Origin: Solirubrobacter phytolaccae | GTDB lineage: Bacteria > Actinomycetota > Thermoleophilia > Solirubrobacterales > Solirubrobacteraceae | Direction of reading: 5' to 3' | DNA: 50,046 nt | NCBI RefSeq assembly: GCF_027587195.1 | Contig: NZ_JAPDDP010000055.1 | Span: 1-50,046 of the forward strand | Part shown: one piece after another, positions 1 through 6,658 of the stretch | How the letters are laid out: the number at the start of each line of letters is the position of its first letter | Position numbering within the stretch: the first letter of the stretch is position 1 | Notes under the pieces: generated by a model | What the model was told of the DNA's origin: nothing | Databases searched by the model: none | What the model saw: the letters and a program-made list of their open reading frames with translations, nothing else | Position numbers and translations under genes: made by a program

Positions 1-66
1 CCCCCGCCGCCGCCCCCGCGGCCGCGCCGGCCGCTCCAGCGCCGCCGCCCGCGGCCGCGCTTGCGC
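1..66. repeat. Low-complexity GC triplet run at left edge
   Basis: Almost every base is G or C and the stretch reads as Ala/Gly codons on the minus strand. It sits at the window boundary. It is a plausible natural assembly break, but whether the molecule ends here cannot be seen. Confidence 0.6.
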
Positions 67-391
67 CGCCCCCCTGCGTGGTCTCTTCCCCCGCGATCGG
101 CGCGATCACCAGCGCGACGTTCGCCGGCACAGGGCCGCCGTCGTGGAAGATCGCCACGGGCAGGCGCGCCGCGACGTCCGCGACCGCCTCGAAGCGGTAG
201 CCGTCGATCACGGCGAGCTCGGCGCGCAGCGCCGACAGCGGGCCGTTCCACGGCTCCCACGCGACGCCGTCGCGCTCGAACGGGCCCGGCGCGTCGTAGG
301 CCAGGCAGCGGGCCGGGCCGTCGTAGGCCGCCGCGAGCGCGGAGCAGCGGCTGACGTGGCCCATGCCGACCGCCGGGGCGGCGTCGGCCAC
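1..391 (-). CDS. SpsG/PseG-like nucleotide-sugar hydrolase, partial
   Basis: Partial gene running off the left edge. The first ~85 residues contain GMGHVSRCSALA near the N-terminus, matching the G-x-GH-x-x-RC-x-x-LA signature of PseG/SpsG proteins (GT28-fold UDP-sugar hydrolases that release 2,4-diacetamido-trideoxyhexoses for nonulosonic acid synthesis), then an AVIDGYRFE strand like the family's DDY segment. After about residue 85 the reading becomes Ala/Gly-rich to the edge, which is not typical of the family. The GTG at 391 is 10 nt after the stop of the upstream methyltransferase but cuts into the first beta-strand (VVFVAD), so the true start may lie further upstream inside that gene. 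The neighbouring NeuB, SpsF and DegT genes support the assignment. Confidence 0.6.
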   Translation of the reverse strand, partial: MADAAPAVGMGHVSRCSALAAAYDGPARCLAYDAPGPFERDGVAWEPWNGPLSALRAELAVIDGYRFEAVADVAARLPVAIFHDGGPVPANVALVIAPIAGEETTQGGGASAAAGGGAGAAGAAAGAAAG

Positions 392-401
392 GAAGACGAC
401 C

Positions 402-1004
402 TCAGCGGTAGGCGTAGACCGTGAAATCGCGCGTGTGGTAGTCGTGGCGCAGGACGAGGCGGGGCGTCAGCGTCGCGCGGACCCAGCTCACCGTCTCGGC
501 CGGGTCGGCGTGGAACTCCTCCGCCTCGGCGTCGGTGGCCCAGGCGCTCAGCGAGTTGAACGCGACGGCGCGCTGGGCGTGCGACCACATGCGCTCGACC
601 AGCCCGTGCATGAGGCTGAGCGCGTCGTCGCCGAGCAGGTAGAAGATCCCGTTCGCGAGCACGACGTCGAACTCGCCCAGGTCCTCGTGGAGGATGTTGG
701 CCTGGCGGATGTCGAGGTCGGGGCGGCGCTCACGGGCGAGGCCGACCATCGCCGCGGACAGGTCCACGCCGGTGTACGTGACCCCGAGCCCGGCCTCGTC
801 CAGGTAGTCGGCGAAGTGGGCCAGGCCGCAGCCGACGTCGAGCACGCGCGCGCCACGCAGCTCCTCCACCGCCGCGAGCACCGCGAACTTGGCCTGCTGG
901 GAGCGTGGGTCGCCGTAGTCGGCCGAGCGCGGGCTGTCCCCGTGCTCGGCGACGAGGCCGTCGTAATAGCTCGCGACCCCCGCGAACACGTCGTCTTCAG
1001 CCAT
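402..1004 (-). CDS. Class I SAM-dependent methyltransferase
   Basis: A 200-residue Rossmann-fold methyltransferase. The SAM-binding motif I is VLDVGCGLAHFADYL near residue 50, followed by the acidic VDLSAAMV strand and the VVLANGIFYLL motif around residue 115. The ATG at 1004 was chosen because a -10-like box (TAGCCT) lies 8 nt upstream and the upstream reading enters the divergent gene. It is probably cotranscribed with the SpsG/PseG-like gene that follows. The substrate is unknown; a surface sugar or its carrier is inferred from the neighbours. Confidence 0.85.
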   Translation of the reverse strand: MAEDDVFAGVASYYDGLVAEHGDSPRSADYGDPRSQQAKFAVLAAVEELRGARVLDVGCGLAHFADYLDEAGLGVTYTGVDLSAAMVGLARERRPDLDIRQANILHEDLGEFDVVLANGIFYLLGDDALSLMHGLVERMWSHAQRAVAFNSLSAWATDAEAEEFHADPAETVSWVRATLTPRLVLRHDYHTRDFTVYAYR

Positions 1005-1011
1005 GGATCCG

Positions 1012-1018
1012 TAGGCTA
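1012..1018. promoter_or_regulatory. Bidirectional -10 box between divergent methyltransferases
   Basis: The heptamer TAGGCTA reads TAGGCT on the plus strand (9 nt before the ATG at 1027) and TAGCCT on the minus strand (8 nt before the ATG at 1004). Only 22 bp separate the two start codons, so both transcripts would be leaderless or nearly so. No clear -35 is visible for either. Confidence 0.45.
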
Positions 1019-1026
1019 TCCCGCAT

Positions 1027-1635
1027 ATGAGCGGCGACGAGGCGCAACGGCTGGAATCCCTGTGGGGCGGGGACTTCGGCGATGAATATGTGAAGCGCAA
1101 CTTCGACGACGGCAGCGCGCGCGTGCCGCTGTGGCAGTGGGTGCTGGACACGATCGAGGCCAAGACGGTGCTCGAGGTCGGCTGCAACGTCGGCGGCAAC
1201 CTGCGGGCGCTGGCGACGCTGCTGGGCGTGGAGAACGTGGCCGGCGTGGACATCAACGCGTCGGCGTTGGCGGCCCTGAAAGAGGCCGAGCCGCGCATCC
1301 GCACGGAGCTCACGCCGGCGAAGGAGCTCCCGTTCGCGGACGGTGAGTTCGACCTGGTCTTCACCACCGGCGTGCTGATCCACCAGCCGCAGGAGACCCT
1401 GCCGGACGTGATGGACGAGATCGTGCGCGTGAGCGGGCGCTACGTCGTCTGCGGCGAGTACTTCGCCGAGGCGACCGAGGAGGTCCACTACCGCGGCCAC
1501 GAGGGCGCGTTGTTCCGGGCCGACTTCGGCGCGCTCTACGCCGAGCGCGGGCTCAAGGAGCTCGACCGCAAGTTCTTCCCGCAGGACGCCGTGTGGGACG
1601 ACCTCACGGTCTGGATCCTCGAGAAGTCCGCCTAG
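1027..1635 (+). CDS. Pseudaminic-acid-biosynthesis-associated methylase
   Basis: A 202-residue SAM methyltransferase. It begins with LWGGDFGDEYVKRN, the characteristic opening of the methylase family found in pseudaminic and related nonulosonic acid loci, then has VLEVGCNVGGNL (motif I, ~residue 55) and LVFTTGVLIHQP (~residue 115). It probably methylates the nonulosonic acid or a nucleotide-sugar intermediate; that role is inferred from family context. Its stop codon interlocks with the stop of the convergent NeuB gene on a shared CTAG. Confidence 0.85.
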   Translation: MSGDEAQRLESLWGGDFGDEYVKRNFDDGSARVPLWQWVLDTIEAKTVLEVGCNVGGNLRALATLLGVENVAGVDINASALAALKEAEPRIRTELTPAKELPFADGEFDLVFTTGVLIHQPQETLPDVMDEIVRVSGRYVVCGEYFAEATEEVHYRGHEGALFRADFGALYAERGLKELDRKFFPQDAVWDDLTVWILEKSA

Positions 1636-2657
1636 AAGTCCTCGGGGGTCAGCACGTGGCCGTCGACGACGGCGTGCGTGAGCGTGCGGCCCACGAGCCA
1701 CTGCTTGCCCTTGGGCGGCATGCCCTGGCCGGGGCGGCTGAAGGCGATGTCGTCCGGTGTGAGCGTGTGGCCGGCCGGGAGGTCGTGGGCGGCAACGCAG
1801 CTGAGGCGGAACGAACGGCGGCCGGCTTCCTCGGTCGCCGTCGGGCCGATGGCACTGGTGCCGAGCGCGCGCTCGACGGCGCTGACGCCGTCGACCAGCG
1901 CGCGCAGCTCGTCCGGCGTGGCCGAGAACCAGTGGTCCGGGCCCGGCAGGTTGCGGTCGGTCGTGAAGTGCTTCTCGACGAAGCAGGCGCCCAGCGCGAC
2001 GGCGCCGAGGGCGGCCTCGATGCCCGCGGTGTGGTCGCTCAGGCCGACCGGGCAGCCGAACGCGGCCGCGAGCGCCGGGATCTTGCGCAGGTGCACGTCC
2101 TCGGGCTTGGTCGGATAGCTGGAGGTGCAGTGCAGCAGCGCGAGCGGTCCACCGCCCGCGGCGCGGAACGCTCGCACGGCGTCGTCGATCTCGCCGAGCG
2201 TGGCCATGCCGGTCGAGATCAGCGTCGGCAGGCCGGTCCGGGCCATCTCCTCGATCAGCGGGAGGTCGACGAGGTAGTCCGAGCCGTTCTTGAGCAGCGG
2301 CGACTGCAGCTCGACGAGCTGGCGCACGCCGTCGGCGCTGGTGGGCGTGCTGAAGAACAGCGCGTCACGGGCCTCGCAGTGCTCGCGCAGCTCGGTCAGC
2401 TGCGCGCTGGAGAGCTCGCAGCGCTTGAACATCTCGTACTGCGTCTCGACCACGGTCTTGCCCTGCGACGTGTACTCGTACGTGAGCGTGCGGTCGTGCA
2501 GGAAGTCCTCGGTGCGGTAGTTCTGGAACTTCACCGCGTGCGCGCCGTGGTCGACGGCGGAGTCGATCATCGCGTGCGCGAGGTCCATGTCGCCGTTGTG
2601 GTTGACGCCGATCTCGGCGGCCACCAGGCACGGGCCGTTGAAGTCGATCGCGGTCAC
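1632..2657 (-). CDS. neuB: Nonulosonic acid synthase (NeuB/SpsE family)
   Basis: A 341-residue enzyme that condenses phosphoenolpyruvate with a C6 amino sugar to make a nine-carbon acid. The N-terminal AEIGVNHNGD and AVKFQ motifs belong to the TIM-barrel NeuB domain, and LSDHTAGIEAALGA and FVEKHFT are conserved further on. The C-terminal ~60 residues (VAAHDLPAGHTLTPDDI) form the SAF/antifreeze-like domain. The GVNHNGD form is that of NeuB/LegI/SpsE rather than the variant in PseI, so sialic or legionaminic-type product is favoured. It is the last gene of an operon starting at 5023 and overlaps WbqC by 4 bp. Confidence 0.92.
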   Translation of the reverse strand: MTAIDFNGPCLVAAEIGVNHNGDMDLAHAMIDSAVDHGAHAVKFQNYRTEDFLHDRTLTYEYTSQGKTVVETQYEMFKRCELSSAQLTELREHCEARDALFFSTPTSADGVRQLVELQSPLLKNGSDYLVDLPLIEEMARTGLPTLISTGMATLGEIDDAVRAFRAAGGGPLALLHCTSSYPTKPEDVHLRKIPALAAAFGCPVGLSDHTAGIEAALGAVALGACFVEKHFTTDRNLPGPDHWFSATPDELRALVDGVSAVERALGTSAIGPTATEEAGRRSFRLSCVAAHDLPAGHTLTPDDIAFSRPGQGMPPKGKQWLVGRTLTHAVVDGHVLTPEDF

Positions 2658-3337
2658 GCCAGCAGCTCCTTCGCGCCTTCGCGCCCGAGGGCCAGGAGCG
2701 CGTCGAGCGCCGCCATGTAGGGCTCGAAGCCCGGCTGGGCCTGCTCGTAGGTCGGATGCGTGTAGTCGTGGAAGCGCAGCTCGATCCCTGCCTCGTCGAA
2801 GTCCGCCGGGTCAAGATAGTCGCGGCCGAACGGCCCCGAGAGGTACACGGTCGCGCCGACCGCCTTGCACAGGTTCAGCACGAGGTCGGCCTTGGCGCCC
2901 TCGACCTGCAGGTTGCTGGAGAACCGCAGCTCGGTGGTGATGGCGAGCGCCTCGAGCTGGTGGGTGAGCGTCTCGCGCTGGAGGTCGATCAGCCGCTCCC
3001 ACGTGCGGGCGAAGATCGCCTCCCAGTACGGCGCCTCCTCCGCGAAGTGCGCGGCCTTCTTGTAGCCGAAGCGCAGCGTGTCCCAGTGCTTGCGCGCCCA
3101 CGGGCGCTCGTTGGCGATCTCGACCGTGTTGATCGCGAGGTCGCCGAACTTGCCCTTGGTGAGCAGCGGGACGCTGAGCCACGTCCAGCCCTCGTTGGTC
3201 CGCATCTTGTTGCGGTTGGTGAACGAGTTCTTCTCGAACTGGACGTCGTCGAGCACGATGTGCAGGTCCGAGTGCTGGATGCGGTGGAAGTAGCCGAGCC
3301 ACGGCAGGTACGCGGGCTGGTTGATCGAGACGATCAT
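2654..3337 (-). CDS. WbqC family protein
   Basis: A 227-residue WbqC-like protein. The start MIVSINQPAYLPWLGYFH and the downstream LDDVQFEKNSF and YLSGPFGRDYL segments are diagnostic of the family. WbqC proteins recur in O-antigen and nonulosonic acid loci, but their biochemical function is not established; an acyl or aminoacyl transfer to the sugar is one idea. It overlaps both operon neighbours by 4 bp (ATGA-type), implying translational coupling. Confidence 0.88.
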   Translation of the reverse strand: MIVSINQPAYLPWLGYFHRIQHSDLHIVLDDVQFEKNSFTNRNKMRTNEGWTWLSVPLLTKGKFGDLAINTVEIANERPWARKHWDTLRFGYKKAAHFAEEAPYWEAIFARTWERLIDLQRETLTHQLEALAITTELRFSSNLQVEGAKADLVLNLCKAVGATVYLSGPFGRDYLDPADFDEAGIELRFHDYTHPTYEQAQPGFEPYMAALDALLALGREGAKELLA

Positions 3338-4314
3338 GCGGCCTCCAGCGCGGCGATCACGCGGTCCTGCTCGGCGTCGGTGAGCGTGGGGTACAGCGGG
3401 AGCGAGAGCAGGCGCTCGTAGGCGCGGGTGGCGATCGGGGTCGCCTCGCGCTGCTCAGGGCTGCGCCAGTCCTCGACGGGCTCGTGGGCGATCACGCCGT
3501 GCTCTCGGAGGTGGGCGGCGAGCTCGCGGGCGGTCGTGTGTTGCGCCTCGACGGCGTAGCGGTACCAGACACGTCCGGATGCTTCGGCCGGGAGCGCGAT
3601 CGTCTTGAGGTGCGCGAGCCGCTCGCCGTAGCGTCGCGCCAGCCGCTCCCGGGCGGCGAGCAGGTCCGGAAGCCGGCGGAGCTGCGCGAGGGTGAGCGCG
3701 GCCTCGAGGTCGTTCATCTTGTCGTTCAGGCGGAGCGCGCTGGCCGGCTTGTCCGTGTAGTCGCGCGCGTCGCGGACCGCGTCGGCGAGGTCGCCGAGCA
3801 CCGCGCCGCCCTCCGCGCCGCCGATCAGCTTCGTCGCGTAGAACGAGGTGATCGTGGCGGCGGTCGGCGGGATGCCGGCCGGGAGCCCGTGGGCCGCGTC
3901 GTCGATGAGCGTGCCCGTGAAGGCGGCGACGTCGGCGGGCGCGCCGAACGTGTGCACGGCGACGGCGTAGCGGGCGTCGGTGGGGGCGAGCGTCCAGGTG
4001 CGCGGCTCGATCTCGCCCGCGACGGGCGTCGCGCCGAGCGCGGCGACGGCGTTCGGGATCGCGACGCACGCGTAGGCGGGCACCAGCACTTCGTCGCCGG
4101 GGCCGACGCCGAGCGCGGCGAGCGCGAGCCGGAGCGCGGAGAGGCCGGAGGCGACGCAGGCGGCGTCGGGCTTGCCGAACGCGTGCGCGAGCGCCTGCTC
4201 GAGCTCGGCCACGCGCGGGCCGCCGGCCCAGTAGCCGCTCGCGACGACGGCCGCGACCGCCGCGGTCTCCTCGTCGCCGAAGGTCAGGCGGTTGTGCGGG
4301 ACGACGTCAGCCAC
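3334..4314 (-). CDS. DegT/DnrJ/EryC1/StrS aminotransferase
   Basis: A 326-residue PLP-dependent sugar aminotransferase. The catalytic lysine lies in SFYATKLIGGAEGG, equivalent to the family's K-x-x-x-x-GEGG motif, and FGDEETAAVAAVVASGYW is the usual N-terminus. It is somewhat shorter than the common 370-400 residues. It probably transfers an amino group to a 4-keto hexose on the nonulosonic acid route (SpsC/PseC/LegC role, inferred). GTG start at 4314 overlaps the upstream SpsF gene by 8 bp. Confidence 0.9.
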   Translation of the reverse strand: MADVVPHNRLTFGDEETAAVAAVVASGYWAGGPRVAELEQALAHAFGKPDAACVASGLSALRLALAALGVGPGDEVLVPAYACVAIPNAVAALGATPVAGEIEPRTWTLAPTDARYAVAVHTFGAPADVAAFTGTLIDDAAHGLPAGIPPTAATITSFYATKLIGGAEGGAVLGDLADAVRDARDYTDKPASALRLNDKMNDLEAALTLAQLRRLPDLLAARERLARRYGERLAHLKTIALPAEASGRVWYRYAVEAQHTTARELAAHLREHGVIAHEPVEDWRSPEQREATPIATRAYERLLSLPLYPTLTDAEQDRVIAALEAA

Positions 4315-5023
4315 GCTTGCCGCGGAAGTCGGCGAGCGACGGCTCGGCGTGCACCGTCGCCATCAGCTCCCGCCAGTCCGCGACGTGACGGCGGTCGCCG
4401 AGCCGGCCCACGAGCTCGCGCACGAACAGCAGGTCGTCCTCGTAGTCGACGGTCCAGCGGACCTCGCTGAGGTCCTCGTCGTTGACGAGCGAGGCGTGCT
4501 TGAAGCGCTCCGGGTCGCGCTCGAGCGCGGGGGTGATGTGCTCGCGGTCGAAGGCGTCGTCGGTCTCGGCGGCGATCGCGCGCAGCGCCCACGCGCCGCA
4601 CACCTCGGTCTCCAGCCCCATGGGGAATGCGCGCGGGTGCACGTTGGAGGCGTACCCACAGCCGGGGGTCGCGTTGAACTTGGCGACTGTGGCGGCGACC
4701 ACGTCGGGGTCGATCAGCGGGCAGTCGGCGGTCACGCGCACGACGGGGCCGTCGAAGTCGCCGATCGCGCCCAGGTAGCGGTCCAGCGCGTCCATCAGCG
4801 AGCCGCGGTGCGCGCGCACGCCCAGCGCGTTCGCGGCCTCCTGGATCGGGTCGTCGTCGTCGCGGTCACTCGTCGCGACCACGATCTCACCGCGCCCGGG
4901 CACGCGGTCCAACCGCTTGAGCATCAGGTGCAGCATGGGCTCGCCGTGCACGTCCGCCAGCACTTTTCCGGGGCGCCGGGACGAGGACATCCGCGCCTGC
5001 ACCACGATCATGGGCTCCGCCAT
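4307..5023 (-). CDS. spsF: Cytidylyltransferase, SpsF family
   Basis: A 238-residue nucleotidyltransferase of the NeuA/SpsF type that would activate the nonulosonic acid as its CMP derivative. The N-terminus IVVQARMSSSRRPGKVL carries the CTP-binding R-x-x-S-x-R-x-PGK motif; RVTADCPLIDPDVV near residue 100 is the conserved sugar/metal site. It is the first gene of the four-gene minus operon (spsF, aminotransferase, wbqC, neuB). A TACTAT box lies 9 nt before the ATG. Confidence 0.9.
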   Translation of the reverse strand: MAEPMIVVQARMSSSRRPGKVLADVHGEPMLHLMLKRLDRVPGRGEIVVATSDRDDDDPIQEAANALGVRAHRGSLMDALDRYLGAIGDFDGPVVRVTADCPLIDPDVVAATVAKFNATPGCGYASNVHPRAFPMGLETEVCGAWALRAIAAETDDAFDREHITPALERDPERFKHASLVNDEDLSEVRWTVDYEDDLLFVRELVGRLGDRRHVADWRELMATVHAEPSLADFRGKRG

Positions 5024-5032
5024 AGGGGGCCG

Positions 5033-5038
5033 ATAGTA
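5033..5038 (-). promoter_or_regulatory. -10 box for the nonulosonic acid operon
   Basis: TACTAT on the minus strand, 9 nt upstream of the spsF ATG, fits the TANNNT leaderless pattern seen at many genes here. A convincing -35 is not visible. Confidence 0.4.
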
Positions 5039-5042
5039 GGGC

Positions 5043-5070
5043 TAAAGCCTCGGCGGTCGAACGCCGACAC
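5043..5070 (+). promoter_or_regulatory. Flagellar-type (sigma-28/SigD-like) promoter
   Basis: TAAAGCCT at 5043-5050 and GCCGACAC at 5063-5070 resemble the sigma-28 consensus (TAAA, 15-16 nt spacer, GCCGATAA/T). The spacer from TAAA to GCCG is 16 nt. The expected transcription start falls next to the GTG start at 5079, so the CHAP transcript would be almost leaderless. The match is by eye. Confidence 0.5.
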
Positions 5071-5078
5071 ATGACCTA

Positions 5079-5708
5079 GTGAGCTACGACGTCGCCATGG
5101 CCCGCATGCAGCAGCTGCAGGCGCTCTTCACCCCGGTCGCCGCCGCGCCGGTCGCCCCCGCAGCCCCCGCGGCCACGCCGGCCTCCTCCACCGCCTTCTC
5201 CACGGCCCTGCAGAGCGCGGGCCAGACCGCTCAGCTGGCCAGCACGGCCGCGCAGCCCACCTCCAACGCCGGGCAGGCGATCGTGAACCTGGTCAGCCAG
5301 GAGATCGGCGTCAAAGAGCAGCCCATGGGCTCCAACGACTCGCCGCGGATCGCCCAGTACCGCCAGGCCACGGCCGGCTCGGGCGTCGGTCCCTGGTGCG
5401 CGTACTTCACCTCTTGGGCCGCTCGCGAGGCGGGCGTGCCGCTGGGCGACAACGGCCAGGGCTTCGGCCGCGTCGACGACGTCTACGCCTGGGCCGAGAA
5501 GTCCGGCAAGGCCGTGCCGAACACCGGCGGCGACGTCAAGCCCCAGCCCGGCGACCTGATCGTCTGGGACGAGCACATCGGCGTCGTCGAGAACGTCGCC
5601 GCGGACGGCACGATCAACACGATCGAGGGCAACTCCTCCGACCAGGTCATCCGCCGCAGCTACGCGCCCGGTGACCGGCCCGCGATCGGCTACGTGCGCC
5701 TCGGCTAA
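5079..5708 (+). CDS. CHAP-domain peptidoglycan hydrolase, probably flagellum-associated
   Basis: A 209-residue protein with an Ala/Pro-rich N-terminal 70 residues and a C-terminal CHAP (NlpC/P60-like) amidase domain. The nucleophile Cys is in GPWCAYFTSW (~residue 107) and the catalytic His in WDEHIGVVENV (~residue 167). No signal peptide is evident. The N-terminus MSYDVAMARMQQLQALF resembles cell-wall hydrolases encoded in actinobacterial flagellar clusters, which open peptidoglycan for the rod. GTG start, with a sigma-28-like promoter directly upstream. The flagellar role is inferred from promoter, N-terminus and neighbouring nonulosonic acid genes. Confidence 0.85.
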   Translation: MSYDVAMARMQQLQALFTPVAAAPVAPAAPAATPASSTAFSTALQSAGQTAQLASTAAQPTSNAGQAIVNLVSQEIGVKEQPMGSNDSPRIAQYRQATAGSGVGPWCAYFTSWAAREAGVPLGDNGQGFGRVDDVYAWAEKSGKAVPNTGGDVKPQPGDLIVWDEHIGVVENVAADGTINTIEGNSSDQVIRRSYAPGDRPAIGYVRLG

Positions 5709-5739
5709 CGCTTCCTCCCCATCGATCCTCCCCCCTCGG

Positions 5740-5768
5740 AAAGGGCGCCCCGCAAGGGCGCCCTTTTT
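5740..5768 (+). terminator. Rho-independent terminator after CHAP gene
   Basis: An 11-bp perfect stem (AAAGGGCGCCC, 5740-5750, pairing with 5756-5766), a CGCAA loop and a T run. Confidence 0.85.
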
Positions 5769-5770
5769 CG

Positions 5771-5776
5771 TACGCT
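5771..5776 (+). promoter_or_regulatory. -10 box of small gene 5784
   Basis: TACGCT lies 7 nt before the ATG at 5784, immediately after the terminator of the preceding gene, indicating a separate leaderless transcript. Confidence 0.35.
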
Positions 5777-5783
5777 CACCCGT

Positions 5784-5972
5784 ATGGCCGATCCCGAGAC
5801 CGAGGAGCTGCAGCTCGAGCAGCTGCAGCGCGAGCACGCCGAGCGCGAGCAGGCGAAGGACGCCGACCTGCCCCGCGAGGAACGCACCCACGAGCGCCGC
5901 GCCGACCGCGCCGCCTACCTGCAGGAGAAGCTGGAGGAACGCGCGCGCTCAGAAGACGCCGCGGACGGGTAG
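5784..5972 (+). CDS. Small highly charged coiled-coil protein
   Basis: A 62-residue protein made largely of Glu, Arg, Gln and Leu, with an EELQLEQLQREHAERE stretch expected to be helical or coiled-coil. No known domain is recognised. It has its own -10-like box and a clean ATG, and is followed 10 nt later by another small gene of similar composition. Coding status rests on the promoter, the terminator before it and high GC3. Confidence 0.6.
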   Translation: MADPETEELQLEQLQREHAEREQAKDADLPREERTHERRADRAAYLQEKLEERARSEDAADG

Positions 5973-5982
5973 ACCGTCCTCG

Positions 5983-6165
5983 ATGAGCACGCCCGAAGAC
6001 GAGGTCGAAGAACTCCAGAAGCGCTCGAACGAGCTCGGCGAAGAGATCGCCGACGCCCGCGAGGACTGGGAGCGCAAGCAGGCCGACGACGCCGTGCCCG
6101 GTGCCGTCGGGACGCCCAAGAGCGAACGCGGGCTGCCTGAGCCCGATCCGACTGAGACGGACTAA
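5983..6165 (+). CDS. Small charged hypothetical protein
   Basis: A 60-residue acidic protein: a predicted helix (EDEVEELQKRSNELGEEI, residues ~5-22) followed by a Pro-rich tail ending in EPDPTETD. No family recognised beyond similarity in style to small actinobacterial coiled-coil proteins. The ATG lies 10 nt after the stop of the preceding small gene, so the two are probably cotranscribed. The structured repeat begins 15 nt downstream. Confidence 0.6.
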   Translation: MSTPEDEVEELQKRSNELGEEIADAREDWERKQADDAVPGAVGTPKSERGLPEPDPTETD

Positions 6166-6180
6166 GCCGCCGGGCCGCGT

Positions 6181-6546
6181 GAACGGCGAGCACACCCGCG
6201 GCCGCCGCGTCAAGAAATCCGTGCCCCAACGGTGTGGCGCCGCGCGGCGGTCGCTACGGATTTCTTGACCCGTCGGGGCGGGTGCGCTCATGTGCAGATG
6301 AGCCGGGTTCCCCGGACTGTGAACGCGTTCGCGTTCCCCTCGAGCGATTCGCTCGGGTTCGTTCCGCGATGCAAAACGATCACGGCCCTCTGCACGCGAG
6401 CGTCGACTTTCTCGTGCTGGAGCCGAGAAACTCGACGCTCGCGTGGCATGTCTCCAAAACGGGCGTGCGCGCCTGGTCCTTCGTGATCGAAACGAGGTGA
6501 ACGCCTGAGCGTTCACTCAGTGAGGGGAACCCTCCTCACCTGCCCA
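6181..6546. repeat. Structured intergenic repeat, copy 1 (366 bp)
   Basis: Aligns without gaps to 33267-33632 (offset 27086) with about 16 mismatches by hand count; positions 6256-6446 (191 nt) are identical. Successive hairpins are visible: a 14-bp perfect stem (6209-6222 with 6256-6269); CCGGG/CCCGG (6303-6315); GAACGCG/CGCGTTC (6321-6336); CGAGC/GCTCG (6341-6355); a 21-bp stem with one C-C mismatch (6394-6414 with 6424-6444); GTGAACGC/GCGTTCAC (6497-6516); GTGAGG/CCTCAC (6520-6539). It lies between convergent genes. It could be a REP/MITE-like element or a structured RNA; no transposase is nearby. Confidence 0.85.
6394..6444. other. Long hairpin in repeat copy 1
   Basis: Arms 6394-6414 and 6424-6444 are complementary at 20 of 21 positions (only C6407 faces C6431), with a 9-nt loop TGCTGGAGC. 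It is the strongest secondary structure in the repeat and is identical in copy 2 (33480-33530). Confidence 0.8.
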
Positions 6547-6566
6547 CATCACGCCCGCCGCGACGG

Positions 6567-6626
6567 GTCAAGCAATTCCTGACGACCGCGTCGTCAGCCT
6601 CAACGCCGGGGCATGAATTGCTTGAC
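6567..6626. repeat. Inverted relative of the repeat's first hairpin
   Basis: GTCAAGCAATTC (6567-6578) pairs with 6615-6626; the loop contains its own 8-bp hairpin (CTGACGAC 6579-6586 with 6590-6597). Read on the minus strand, it and its flank match the left end of the repeat: CACAC-CGCGG-CGCCGCGTCAAG-AAT, then TGCCCC. So copy 1 is bounded by two related hairpin modules in opposite orientation. Copy 2 has a different hairpin at this place. Confidence 0.7.
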
Positions 6627-6658
6627 GCGGCGCCCGCGCGTGTGATCAGCCGTTGCCG

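Noticed and set aside
402-1367. Long minus-strand frame extending the methyltransferase upstream to 1367
   Set aside because: The extra 120 residues lie opposite the divergent methylase and have no domain; the ATG at 1004 follows a -10 box.
6232-6516. Other overlapping frames through repeat copy 1 (both strands)
   Set aside because: Same frames exist in copy 2 but differences between copies do not follow codon positions, and the sequence is explained by hairpins.
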